This document shows, in pieces, positions 54,949-63,410 of a stretch of DNA of 64,000 nt; within the stretch, counting starts at the first letter, position 1; the number at the start of each line of letters is the position of its first letter. Under the pieces are notes generated by a model. That model had not been told where the DNA came from. It ran no database searches and saw only the letters and a program-made list of their open reading frames with translations. The DNA is taken from positions 21,826 through 85,825 of the forward strand of contig CAYODE010000002.1 in assembly GCA_964402685.1 (NCBI GenBank). Direction: 5' to 3'. This stretch comes from Aestuariivita sp964402685. GTDB taxonomy: Bacteria; Pseudomonadota; Alphaproteobacteria; Rhodobacterales; Rhodobacteraceae. The translations under genes were made by a program, and so were the position numbers.

Positions 54949-56259
54949 ATGACCGAAGTCTACGCAATCACGATCTTTCTCTTTGTTCTGTTTCTGCTTC
55001 TCGGCACCGGCGTTTGGGTCGGCCTTGCACTGATGGGCGTGGCCTGGGTTGGTATGGAACTGTTCACCACCCGGCCTGTCGGTGACGCGATGGTCACGAC
55101 CATTTGGGCCTCCAGTTCCAGTTGGACGCTAACCGCCCTCCCCCTCTTTATCTGGATGGGGGAAATCCTGTTTCGAACCCGGCTGTCCGAGGACATGTTT
55201 CGAGGGTTATCGCCTTGGCTCGCGCGATTGCCCGGCGGGCTGGTGCATACCAATATCGTGGGTTGTACAGTTTTCGCAGCGGTATCTGGTTCATCGGCGG
55301 CAACGCTGACAACCGTCGGCAAAATGTCGATCCCGGAATTGCGCGCACGCGAGTATCCCGAGCGTGTGGTGATCGGAACGCTGGCAGGCGCGGCAACGCT
55401 TGGCCTGATGATCCCCCCCTCATTGGCGTTGATCGTATACGGTGTGACCGTGAACGAAAGTATCACGCAGCTCTTCTTTGCGGGCGTGCTGCCGGGCCTC
55501 TGTCTAGCGCTGATGTTCATGGGCTACGTTGCGCTCTATTCCAAGTTTGCGTCTGGTTGGAACCCCAAGCAGGAAACCGGCATGTCCTTTGCCGACAAGC
55601 TGAAGAATTCACGCTATCTGATCCCGGTGCTGTTGTTGATCCTGGTCGTCATTGGATCGATGTACACCGGCTATGCGACTGCAACTGAGGCTGCGGCCAT
55701 CGGCGTGATTGGCGCCCTTGTGCTGGCGGCGAGCCAAGGTTCGCTGAACTGGGGCACATTCACAGAAAGCCTGATGGGCGCAACGCGCACATCCGCCATG
55801 ATTGCATTGATCTTGGCAGGCGCGGCGTTTCTTAAACTGGCTATGGGTTTTACCGGCCTGCCTCGGGCGCTGGCTGATGGCATCGCGGCGATCGAGCTGA
55901 CGCGCTTTCAACTGCTTATGGCTCTTTTGGTCTTCTACATCATCCTTGGTATGTTCTTGGACGGCATCTCCAGCGTGGTCCTGACCATGGCGGTGGTGGA
56001 ACCTATGGTGCGGGACGCGGGCATCGACCTGATCTGGTTTGGGATCTTCGTCGTAGTTGTGGTGGAAATGGCGCAGATCACGCCGCCCATCGGATTTAAC
56101 CTGTTTGTCTTGCAGGGAATGACCCATCACGAGATGGGCTACATCACGCGGGCAGCGTTGCCCATGTTCCTGATCATGGTGTTGATGTGCTTTATCTTGA
56201 TCTGGGTTCCGGATCTGGCGCTTTGGCTACCAGAAACCATGCGGGCTGCCCCCGGTTAG
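54949..56259 (+). CDS. TRAP transporter large membrane subunit (DctM)
   Basis: A 436-residue DctM protein with about twelve hydrophobic segments. Family hallmarks such as LMIPPSLALIVYG and MFLDGISSVVLTM can be seen. It is the last gene of the TPP enzyme-enolase-DadA-TRAP operon and is convergent with eutC. No clear terminator lies in the 38 bases between the two genes; only a 10-bp palindrome (56270-56279) is present. Confidence 0.9.
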   Translation: MTEVYAITIFLFVLFLLLGTGVWVGLALMGVAWVGMELFTTRPVGDAMVTTIWASSSSWTLTALPLFIWMGEILFRTRLSEDMFRGLSPWLARLPGGLVHTNIVGCTVFAAVSGSSAATLTTVGKMSIPELRAREYPERVVIGTLAGAATLGLMIPPSLALIVYGVTVNESITQLFFAGVLPGLCLALMFMGYVALYSKFASGWNPKQETGMSFADKLKNSRYLIPVLLLILVVIGSMYTGYATATEAAAIGVIGALVLAASQGSLNWGTFTESLMGATRTSAMIALILAGAAFLKLAMGFTGLPRALADGIAAIELTRFQLLMALLVFYIILGMFLDGISSVVLTMAVVEPMVRDAGIDLIWFGIFVVVVVEMAQITPPIGFNLFVLQGMTHHEMGYITRAALPMFLIMVLMCFILIWVPDLALWLPETMRAAPG

Positions 56260-56297
56260 TGTGCACAAATTGCATGCAACTCCGCCGTCTTAGTAGG

Positions 56298-57056
56298 TCA
56301 AGCGTCTGAACGAGGCAAAACCTTAGAAGCCAAAGACGTGCTAAGCGCGACACCACTCAACCCTGTCTGTCGCATAGCCACAATCAATTGCTCAGCCTGC
56401 AGAGCTGCGTCTGTCACAGTCGTACCCGCTTCGCGTATATTCGAAATGCAGTTTCGCGCGCTGTCCTGTGTCATCGCGGTGGGATGCTGGGTGATATAGA
56501 CACCAAGGCTGTCCGCAGCAGAAAGGCCAGGACGTTCTCCAATCGCTATGACTACCGTCTCTGCACCCAAAGCCGCAGCGATATCGTCACCGACAGCCAC
56601 CCGCGCATGCCGTGCGCAGATCACTTTTCCTATATTCAAACCCCGGGCTAGCAACCTTTGCGATAAGGCGATGACAAAAGCCGGACCGTTTAGGGCGACA
56701 GCGATGGCCGACAGCCCGTCTGCCAAAACAAGCGCGACATCGACAGGGTCTTCCGCGCCGAGTAAATCCCGTTCGGCTTGCGGCAATCGGCGTCCAAAAT
56801 CCGGGCGTCGGATAAAGGCATCGCGTGTACCCGCCGTGCTGGTCACAGTCCGGCTATCAAGACCGGATTGCGTCAAAGCATGTTGAATAGCTGGAACATC
56901 CAATTCGGACAACACGGCCTCCCGCGCTCTGGCGTGATCCAGCGAAAACTGAAGAGATGTGGCTGTATCTATCGCGCGGCCACGCGGACCCAGAGTCAAA
57001 CGGGCTTGGGTTAACGCAGCGATATCTTGTCGCTTGATGTTGTCTGGTTTGCTCAT
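56298..57056 (-). CDS. eutC: Ethanolamine ammonia-lyase small subunit
   Basis: A 252-residue EutC. The family pattern (QARLTLGPRGRAIDTATSLQ, split here) and the VIAIGERPGLSAADSLG stretch are clear. The ATG at 57056 overlaps the eutB stop; the longer frame lies inside eutB. With EutB it forms the adenosylcobalamin-dependent enzyme that turns ethanolamine into acetaldehyde and ammonia. No eutA reactivase, microcompartment genes or eut regulator are in the window. Confidence 0.93.
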   Translation of the reverse strand: MSKPDNIKRQDIAALTQARLTLGPRGRAIDTATSLQFSLDHARAREAVLSELDVPAIQHALTQSGLDSRTVTSTAGTRDAFIRRPDFGRRLPQAERDLLGAEDPVDVALVLADGLSAIAVALNGPAFVIALSQRLLARGLNIGKVICARHARVAVGDDIAAALGAETVVIAIGERPGLSAADSLGVYITQHPTAMTQDSARNCISNIREAGTTVTDAALQAEQLIVAMRQTGLSGVALSTSLASKVLPRSDA

Positions 57057-58429
57057 GCCGCGGGCAGTCGAAGATTTGCCAACGCATTTTCTAATGTTGG
57101 CAGCGCGACGTCCGGCGTACCAATGCCATGCGTTTCCATCCAAGTCACAAACTCTGGCGCAGGCGATTTTCCAAGCGTGTCTCGGATATACTGCGCATCG
57201 TGAAAGGACAGGGACTGATAATTCAGCATGATATCGTCCGCACCAGGCACTGTTATGACAAAATTCACCCCCGCCGCAGACAGCACCGTCAGCAAAACAT
57301 CCATGTCCTCCTGATCCGCGTAGGAGTGGTTTGTGTAGCAAATGTCCACGCCCATCGGCAGACCTAAGAGCTTGCCGCAAAAATGGTCTTCCAACCCGGC
57401 GCGAATGATCTGCTTACCGTCAGCCAGATATTCCGGTCCGATAAAACCGACGACCGTATTAACCAAAAGAGGGTGATAGCGACGTGCGACCGCGTAGGCA
57501 CGTGCTTCCATCGTCTGCTGATCCATGCCGTGATGCGCGTCTGCCGACAGCGCTGCACCCTGACCAGTCTCAAAATACATCAACTCGGCACCTTGCGGCG
57601 CGCGCCCCAAAGACCGGACAGCCTCATGCGCTTCATCCAGCATGGTGAGCGACACCCCAAACCCCTCGTTGGCCTTTTGAGATCCTGCGACAGACTGAAA
57701 AACCAGATCAACCGGAGCGGCGCGCTCCATCGCGGCCAAGGCGGTGCTGACATGACCCAGGCAGCAGTGCTGCGTTGGGATGTCCAGCTGGGTCCGAATA
57801 GCCTCGAGAACCTCACAAATACGCACATAGTCAGGCAGGCTATCTGTGGCGGGGTTAACGCCAATCACTGCATCGCCAGCGCCCATCAACAATCCATCAA
57901 GCGCCGATAACGCAATCCCACGGCTGTCATCGGTTGGATGATTAGGCTGATTGCGGGTCGAGAGACGACCAGACAGGCCAATTGTTGAGCGAAACCGTGT
58001 AACAATCTCAATCTTCGCGGAAACAGAGATGAGATCCTGTGCGCGCATTATTTTGCTGACCGCCGCAACCATTTCCGGGGTCACCCCCCATGCTATACCT
58101 GCCAAAGCCTTTCCGTCGTTCAAAGGATCAAGCAGCCAGTCCCGAAATTCCCCAACTGTCAGGGACCCAATCGGGGCAAAAGCCATCGGATTATGTTGTT
58201 CCGCGATCAATGCAGAGACAGCATCGCCCTCCACCTCAAGAACATCATCCAAAAATTCCGTTAGCGGCACATCCGCTAAACAGTGCTGTGCTGCCAGTCG
58301 CTCGATCGGGCCCTCTGCAGCCAATCCAGCCAGGACGTCCCCAGACCGTTCCGGCGAGGCTTTCGCAAGCAACGCCTTTAGCGATGAAAACTCGAACCGC
58401 GTTCCAGCGATATCCACTCGATAGACCAT
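57053..58429 (-). CDS. eutB: Ethanolamine ammonia-lyase large subunit
   Basis: A 458-residue EutB, complete in length. Recognisable are the RQSTIGLSGRLSTRNQPNHPT-like region near residues 168-186 (with the R-L-S-T-R-N-Q-P core), the GVNPATDSLPDY stretch and FVGPEYL (as FIGPEYL). It holds the substrate and cobalamin sites. It starts the two-gene operon and overlaps eutC by four bases. I saw no B12-riboswitch box in the upstream 250 bases. Confidence 0.93.
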   Translation of the reverse strand: MVYRVDIAGTRFEFSSLKALLAKASPERSGDVLAGLAAEGPIERLAAQHCLADVPLTEFLDDVLEVEGDAVSALIAEQHNPMAFAPIGSLTVGEFRDWLLDPLNDGKALAGIAWGVTPEMVAAVSKIMRAQDLISVSAKIEIVTRFRSTIGLSGRLSTRNQPNHPTDDSRGIALSALDGLLMGAGDAVIGVNPATDSLPDYVRICEVLEAIRTQLDIPTQHCCLGHVSTALAAMERAAPVDLVFQSVAGSQKANEGFGVSLTMLDEAHEAVRSLGRAPQGAELMYFETGQGAALSADAHHGMDQQTMEARAYAVARRYHPLLVNTVVGFIGPEYLADGKQIIRAGLEDHFCGKLLGLPMGVDICYTNHSYADQEDMDVLLTVLSAAGVNFVITVPGADDIMLNYQSLSFHDAQYIRDTLGKSPAPEFVTWMETHGIGTPDVALPTLENALANLRLPAA

Positions 58430-58678
58430 AGTGAAATCATGTGCATACCGGTTAGATCAGGACAAGCTTTGACATGTTGTTGGTCGAAAAACTTCGCAGA
58501 AGCCCATTACCAAAGCACCAATGCAAAGCGCTCAAGTCCAAAGGGTGTAATGATGTGAACATGGTGTCAGCCAGCACTGTGTCACGCATGTGCAGCACGT
58601 CCGTTGATTTCGACAGACAGGCCGAACTGCTTTCGCTAATGCCTGCCGCACGTTGCTAAGCTGCGCTATCAGACATCT

Positions 58679-58996
58679 TTATCGCAGAGGGCCAATCAAG
58701 ACCGCACACGTAGGGATGGATTGGGTCGCCGATAAGTCGACACTTTGCAAAGCAAGACAGGCATTGGCAATTTGCCCGGTCGATGCGCCCGACGCGATCA
58801 AGCGTTGGACTTCGCTTCTCAACTGTTGGCTACGTGATTGGCGGGGTTGAAGGCCTGTCGGAGATTGAGAGGGCACGAACGCGCTATCGCCTGCGCCAGA
58901 GCTTATCTGCCCCGGCAAACGAGCTTCCGAGTTCAAATTTTGGGCTGCAGCTGCAGACACAAAACAGATCAATAGTAACGCGGTTAAACACCTCAT
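58679..58996 (-). CDS. Small secreted protein, hypothetical
   Basis: A 105-residue protein with a convincing Sec signal peptide (MRCLTALLLICFVSAAAA, then QNLNSEA). The mature part is Ser/Gln-rich, with two cysteines in the second half (NACLALQ and PTCAVL) that could pair. I do not recognise the family. The Shine-Dalgarno sequence is weak. Low-confidence gene. Confidence 0.5.
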   Translation of the reverse strand: MRCLTALLLICFVSAAAAQNLNSEARLPGQISSGAGDSAFVPSQSPTGLQPRQSRSQQLRSEVQRLIASGASTGQIANACLALQSVDLSATQSIPTCAVLIGPLR

Positions 58997-59530
58997 AGTC
59001 GAAGGTTAACACTGACGATCTAGGTGTTCAATCGCTGGGTGTGTCGCGGTACTAACTAACTGGGCGTAAATGCGTTTACGTGTTGAATAAGGTCATCACA
59101 CTGCTTCGGTTTCGCTCACACAATTCCAATCAAAATGATGCGTCAACAGGCAACGTCTGCAGCTGTCGATGTCGTTGAGATGCCTTTGGTCACTACCCTT
59201 TTAGGAACGTTTGCAAAACACTGACAATACCTGACCTGCCTGCTCACGAAGACCAACACAACTGAAACAAGACCGCCTTCAGATGAGCGCTTTAGGCCTG
59301 GATTTGCCCGCCCCAGACAAAACGCTTCCGCGCGCACATTGGCACCATACCATAGACTGGACCGGCGAGCCGGCCTGCTTGCAGGCTGGAACAGCCAATT
59401 CCCAGCTTGCGACGCCAAGACCGCAGGACCAGCAAACTTGACACCGTGTGGTGATCTGCGAACACTACTGGAACGAAATTCTTTAACGGTGCGTCATTCC
59501 ACACCACAGGAGTGGCAAAACGAGTTCAAA
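58997..59530. other. Intergenic stretch before the XRE regulator
   Basis: About 530 bases. The only notable element is a palindrome CGTAAA-N4-TTTACG at 59065-59080. The open frame of the XRE gene extends back to 59339, but the translation of that extension lacks conservation-like features and the ATG at 59531 begins the recognisable domain region. I see no other gene. Confidence 0.4.
59065..59080. promoter_or_regulatory. Palindrome CGTAAA-N4-TTTACG
   Basis: A perfect 6-bp inverted repeat with a 4-base spacer in the intergenic region between the secreted protein and the XRE gene. It resembles the CGTAA-N4-TTACG elements found twice between the curlin genes at 63357-63392. It could be an operator, but no binding protein is known. 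Confidence 0.35.
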
Positions 59531-61033
59531 ATGACCGAGTCAAAGGACCTGACACCTACGGATAGCGAAAGAAACAGCAGCTTCGGAGCGCGTTTCGGAA
59601 ACCTTGTGCGTTCTTACAGGGAAGACTTGGGCATGTCTCTCAGCGAACTTGCCATTCGTGTTTGGGACGACGTAACGCGCAAGGCAACGCTATCTCGCCT
59701 GGAAAACGGCAGGATCATCAACCCGCAGGCAAAGACAGTGCAACTTGTCGCCTTTGCACTCGACATTGATCAGGATGAGATTGATCGTCTCCATAACTCG
59801 TCAGACTCTCAATCCACTGATTTAGAACAACAAATTGGACAGTTGCCGCAACAAAGCCGAGATCAATTGGAAGCACTGGCGTCCAGGTTCGAGATCGGTG
59901 ACGCGTACAAGTTCACGAACGACGAATTGCGCGTCATGCTCGAACGCAAAGCGGAGGAGTACAGATCCTACCGCAAGCAACTCATGCTTCTTGATGATCG
60001 GCAAGAAGAAATCATAGCCGCCAAAAGCGCGGCGAATGCAGCTGCCGAGAAAATGCAATTCGACCAAGTAGACCAACACCTTCAGGTCGCTGACAGATTA
60101 CAAACACTGCTGGCTGTCGAAACAAAGGAAGCACGCGCCACCCATGCTTTGATGCGCGGCCTCGTCGATGATGCTTATTCGATTTTTGTTTCAGCCGCGG
60201 AAGCCCTGCGCGAAGCTGATCTGCGCGAAATGGCACTGCGACGCGACAAGTATTGCCAGCAGATGTTTCAGCACGACTTGAAATATGGCGGCAATGCCCT
60301 GCCGCTCGCCCTAGAGCTGCAGAGACCGGGCGTCATAGCGCTTGAAAACACCCCTTGGCATACCGAATGGGCAAAAGTTCTGTCGAACCAAGCCACGGTT
60401 ATGGCGCGTCATGCAGATCAATCAAAGGATCCTCAATCAACCGAGCTGCTGCACGAAGCGGTTACGGCCTACCGCAAATTGCTGGAATACTACACCGCCG
60501 AAGAGATGTCAGACATGTGCGCGATGACCCAACAGAATTTGGCAGGTGCACTGTATCAGCTCTCGAAGAAGCCCGTTGAGGCCTCAAAACGATCTCGACT
60601 GCTTGAAGAATCCATCACGCTTTTGAAGGACGCTCTGATAATCCGACGCGAAGATCGGGTCCCGGACGAATGGGCGATGACGGTCCAAAACATGTCTATC
60701 GCGTTAAGAGAGCTTGGATGTCTGAAGGGCGGAGAAAGTGGCAGGCATTTTTTGAAGGAGTCGGTGAATGCGGGTCAAGCAGCACTAACGGTCCGGACAC
60801 GTGACAAAAATCTATACGATTGGGCAATGACAAAAGAAAGCCTTGCAGCAACCGAGCATGAGCTTGCTATCCACGATTTGACCAACGATCGTCCGTCGCA
60901 CTTTTCAGCTGCCAAAGCTCACATCGATGACGTGTTGCGAAATGTCGAAGAGAAAAGCGCCCCTGCAGTTTTTGCAAGGGCGCTCAAAGTTCAGAAAACG
61001 ATTTCCACGTCTTATTCAAATGGACAAGTCTAG
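59531..61033 (+). CDS. Large XRE-family regulator with C-terminal helical repeats
   Basis: A 500-residue protein with an N-terminal helix-turn-helix XRE domain (about 15-80, including MSLSELAIRVWDDVTRKATL, then LSRLENGR). A coiled-coil-like stretch follows at about 95-185, and then a long all-helical region from about 190 resembling tetratricopeptide repeats. The family is not known to me. An AGGAG lies about 18 bases before the ATG, which is longer than usual. It is convergent with the curli cluster and could respond to a peptide or protein ligand via its repeats. A link to curli control is only positional. Confidence 0.75.
   Translation: MTESKDLTPTDSERNSSFGARFGNLVRSYREDLGMSLSELAIRVWDDVTRKATLSRLENGRIINPQAKTVQLVAFALDIDQDEIDRLHNSSDSQSTDLEQQIGQLPQQSRDQLEALASRFEIGDAYKFTNDELRVMLERKAEEYRSYRKQLMLLDDRQEEIIAAKSAANAAAEKMQFDQVDQHLQVADRLQTLLAVETKEARATHALMRGLVDDAYSIFVSAAEALREADLREMALRRDKYCQQMFQHDLKYGGNALPLALELQRPGVIALENTPWHTEWAKVLSNQATVMARHADQSKDPQSTELLHEAVTAYRKLLEYYTAEEMSDMCAMTQQNLAGALYQLSKKPVEASKRSRLLEESITLLKDALIIRREDRVPDEWAMTVQNMSIALRELGCLKGGESGRHFLKESVNAGQAALTVRTRDKNLYDWAMTKESLAATEHELAIHDLTNDRPSHFSAAKAHIDDVLRNVEEKSAPAVFARALKVQKTISTSYSNGQV
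60956..60984 (-). terminator. Minus-strand terminator for the curli operon, inside the XRE gene
   Basis: A 12-bp stem with one mismatch (60956-60967 with 60973-60984) and a 5-base loop. On the minus strand it is followed by TTTCTCTT after the last GCGCT. It lies 77 bases beyond the CsgG stop, in the 3' end of the convergent XRE coding sequence, and is the best visible terminator of the csg operon. Confidence 0.65.
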
Positions 61034-61060
61034 CGGACTATTTGTCAAGAAACGCTGGGC

Positions 61061-62011
61061 TTAACCCTCGACGACCGCGTCTTCGTCGCTAGGCACGGCT
61101 TGTTGTGCCAGTTCTTCTTCCTCCGGGAACATCTCACTGATCTGCTCAGGAGTGAAGCCTTGGCGCGCCAACTCGTAACGGCGGCGGAATTGTTCAACAA
61201 AATCAGCGCCTGCAGTCCGGTTTGCAAAGTGCCAATGACCTTCCTCAGCGCCTTCTACGATCATGGCCATCACAGCAAGCTCCATGGCTTCGCGCGTTGC
61301 AAAGATCTCAGGTTCGTTGCGAGAGAAGCCAGCTTCCAGCTCCAAAATCTCGTCCACGGCGATGAACCGGAACGCATCGCCCTGGAATCTGATGGAGTAG
61401 ACGGTTTTGGTTGTCGTCACGGACGTAAGCACGCGGCCTGTCGATACGCTGACTGCACGCAAAGCGACGGTTACGATATCTTCGCGATACTCTTTAAATG
61501 CGCCGATACCCAAGTAGCGGGCGCCGGCACCACCAGTCACCTGGTTTGTGTCATACCCGACAATCGACCCTTCGATGAGAGTTCCTGCAAAGCGCAGAGG
61601 TGGCAGCGATGTCTTGCCGGTAAACGCTTGTTGGGTCTGTTCAATGATCGCCCGCTCGCGCAGGAGATTGTCGACCCGCGCTCGCTCGACCACGTTAAAC
61701 CACGATCCACCACCTGCGGAGTCAACAACATCGGTCAGGATGTCTGCGCCACCTTGCGTAACCGCGCGGGATAGGAGGGAAAGGTTGTCACTGGTCTCGT
61801 TCTGACCTGTTCGATCAGGAAACGCGTACACAGCCACATCAATCGGCATGGAAGGTGGCGGCATACGCTCGAGCGTTAAACCAGTTGAGTTCGCTGCCAT
61901 CAAATCCGCGTTGGCGCGGAAATCGTGGTCTGTTGGTTCCCCGACCCAGGCGCAACCCGAAACGGAAACGATAGAAAAAGCCAAAAATACTGCGCGATTT
62001 ACAATCTTCAT
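61061..62011 (-). CDS. csgG: CsgG-like curli secretion lipoprotein
   Basis: A 316-residue outer-membrane lipoprotein of the CsgG family. The signal peptide ends in the lipobox SVSGC with C20 as the lipid-bearing residue. The CsgG core (VAVYAFPDRTGQNE, LLSRAVTQGGADILTDVV, and YDTNQVTGGAGARYLGIG, each under 20 residues) is clear, and the C-terminus carries an acidic extension (EEEELAQQ). It would form the nonameric pore exporting curlin subunits. I chose the ATG at 62011 with GGGGGA five bases before; a TTG upstream is less likely. Confidence 0.92.
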   Translation of the reverse strand: MKIVNRAVFLAFSIVSVSGCAWVGEPTDHDFRANADLMAANSTGLTLERMPPPSMPIDVAVYAFPDRTGQNETSDNLSLLSRAVTQGGADILTDVVDSAGGGSWFNVVERARVDNLLRERAIIEQTQQAFTGKTSLPPLRFAGTLIEGSIVGYDTNQVTGGAGARYLGIGAFKEYREDIVTVALRAVSVSTGRVLTSVTTTKTVYSIRFQGDAFRFIAVDEILELEAGFSRNEPEIFATREAMELAVMAMIVEGAEEGHWHFANRTAGADFVEQFRRRYELARQGFTPEQISEMFPEEEELAQQAVPSDEDAVVEG

Positions 62012-62044
62012 ACTGTCCCCCAAAACGGGTGCCTGTTATTTGCT

Positions 62045-62353
62045 TTAGTTGTCGACCACTACATCAGGCGAGTCCGGTCCAAGATCACCAATAGGGATGA
62101 CAATGGTTGGCCCACCAACGTTCGTGCCGCCAATTCCAGGGATCTGCGGTGTGCCCGGAGCACCGCCGTCACCACCTCCACCGAGCCCGCCAACTGTGGC
62201 TGTTCGCTGTGCGTCGGCGAGGCCAAACAGGAACGCTCCATTATCCGGAAACCCGCCAAAGTTTGGGTTATTGAACTGGAAGTTTAGGTTGTCTGCGTTA
62301 GCAGGAACCGCAAACACTCCTAAAGTTAAGGCACAAACACTCAATAACTTCAT
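62045..62353 (-). CDS. csgF: CsgF-like curli assembly protein
   Basis: A 102-residue protein with a signal peptide (about residues 1-20, ending PANA) and a mature N-terminus containing FQFNNPNFGG, the CsgF signature that docks in the CsgG pore. The C-terminal half is Gly/Pro-rich. The ATG at 62353 has AAAAGGA nine bases upstream; an ATG at 62371 is also possible. It lies 33 bases upstream of csgG on the same strand. Confidence 0.88.
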   Translation of the reverse strand: MKLLSVCALTLGVFAVPANADNLNFQFNNPNFGGFPDNGAFLFGLADAQRTATVGGLGGGGDGGAPGTPQIPGIGGTNVGGPTIVIPIGDLGPDSPDVVVDN

Positions 62354-62533
62354 TGATACATTCCTTTTCATAGGCCCTCTACTAGCACCCTGGTTATGTA
62401 TTGAAAGTGTATTTTCGCTCCAACGGATTGTCAGACCGCAATTTGTGGCCCATACGCAACGCGATAACGGCTATATCTTGTCAAAAACATGACAGTTCTG
62501 CCTCGACGACCGGATTGTTGACACAATTCTGAG

Positions 62534-63253
62534 TCAGAACGTCAAAACTGTCGTCGCGCTTCCCGGGCGAATGATAACGTTGCCGCCACTGTCGCGGCCA
62601 ACCAGAGCATTTACCGGCTGATCCAGCCCACCCTGAATGACCCCCACCTGCAATCGGTTCGTACCGTTGATTTGAGCATTCAAGTTGTTAACCGGGCCGC
62701 CATTATTCAAATTTAACTCATCGACCACGGTCAAATTCGTCTCACGTCCAAATCCGAACTGAGCAACGCTGACATCTGTGTCATTTCCAAAAACATTGAC
62801 GTTGGATTGGTGAAGAGCGCCAACTTGAAGGGTGCCGACGTTGTTGCCAGACCCCACAATGCTGATGCTGCTAGAATTCTTGAGCCCAAGCTGCGCTGTT
62901 CCGGCGACATTACGCCTTCCAGCGACCCGCGTGAGCGAGACATTGCCGTATCCAATTTGAGCTGTCGCCATAGCATTGGCTGCGCCAACGGCTGCATGTA
63001 AACTCGCGTTTAGTTCGCCGGATTGCACTGTAACCTGTCGGTTTTTTGCGCCTGTCGAAAGCTGGACGGCGCCGTTCAATGTGCCGCTTTGACTTATGTA
63101 TTGCTGGCCAGGCACTTGGCTGGCTGCAGCATTTACTGCGATGTTGGAGTTGCCGACTTGAGCGATGAAAGCGTCTTGTGCGGCGGAAGCATTTGTCGAA
63201 GCGGTGAAGACAACTGCGGAACACAATGGCAAAAATATAAGCTTACGGAACAT
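62534..63253 (-). CDS. Curlin-repeat protein, CsgB-like
   Basis: A 239-residue secreted protein with a signal peptide ending ASAA near residue 25. The mature N-terminus is QDAFIAQVGNSN. About eight repeats of the form Q-x-G-x2-N follow at roughly 20-25 residue spacing (QSGTLN, QSGELN, QIGYGN, QLGLKN, QVGALH, QFGFGR), as in curlins. The C-terminal repeats are degenerate. It may be the nucleator or a second fibre subunit. Confidence 0.85.
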   Translation of the reverse strand: MFRKLIFLPLCSAVVFTASTNASAAQDAFIAQVGNSNIAVNAAASQVPGQQYISQSGTLNGAVQLSTGAKNRQVTVQSGELNASLHAAVGAANAMATAQIGYGNVSLTRVAGRRNVAGTAQLGLKNSSSISIVGSGNNVGTLQVGALHQSNVNVFGNDTDVSVAQFGFGRETNLTVVDELNLNNGGPVNNLNAQINGTNRLQVGVIQGGLDQPVNALVGRDSGGNVIIRPGSATTVLTF

Positions 63254-63287
63254 AACTACGGGTACTCGCGAGAAAAACGAACATAGA

Positions 63288-63311
63288 GTTCTGGCGGCGA
63301 ACCGCCAGAAC
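63288..63311 (-). terminator. Hairpin between the two curlin genes
   Basis: A perfect 10-bp stem (63288-63297 with 63302-63311) and a CGAA loop. On the minus strand CTCTATGTTCGTTTTT follows, so the T-run is offset by about ten bases. It may limit read-through from the first curlin gene into the second. Confidence 0.6.
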
Positions 63312-63356
63312 AGTGTTTAGTTTTCGGATAACCCTAATATATCGGGTTGTGCGAAA

Positions 63357-63392
63357 CGTAACTCTTTACGATTAGCGTAACTCTTTACGATT
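63357..63392. repeat. Tandem 17-bp direct repeat with internal palindromes
   Basis: CGTAACTCTTTACGATT occurs at 63357-63373 and again at 63376-63392, a 19-base period. Each copy contains the inverted repeat CGTAA-N4-TTACG. The pair lies just after the stop of the first curlin gene. It could be a two-site operator or paired RNA hairpins in the 3' untranslated region. Confidence 0.7.
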
Positions 63393-63410
63393 CAGGCTGA
63401 GCCTAAGCTA

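Noticed and set aside
58430..58678. Possible cobalamin riboswitch before eutB
   Set aside because: No B12-box consensus could be found in the minus-strand leader.
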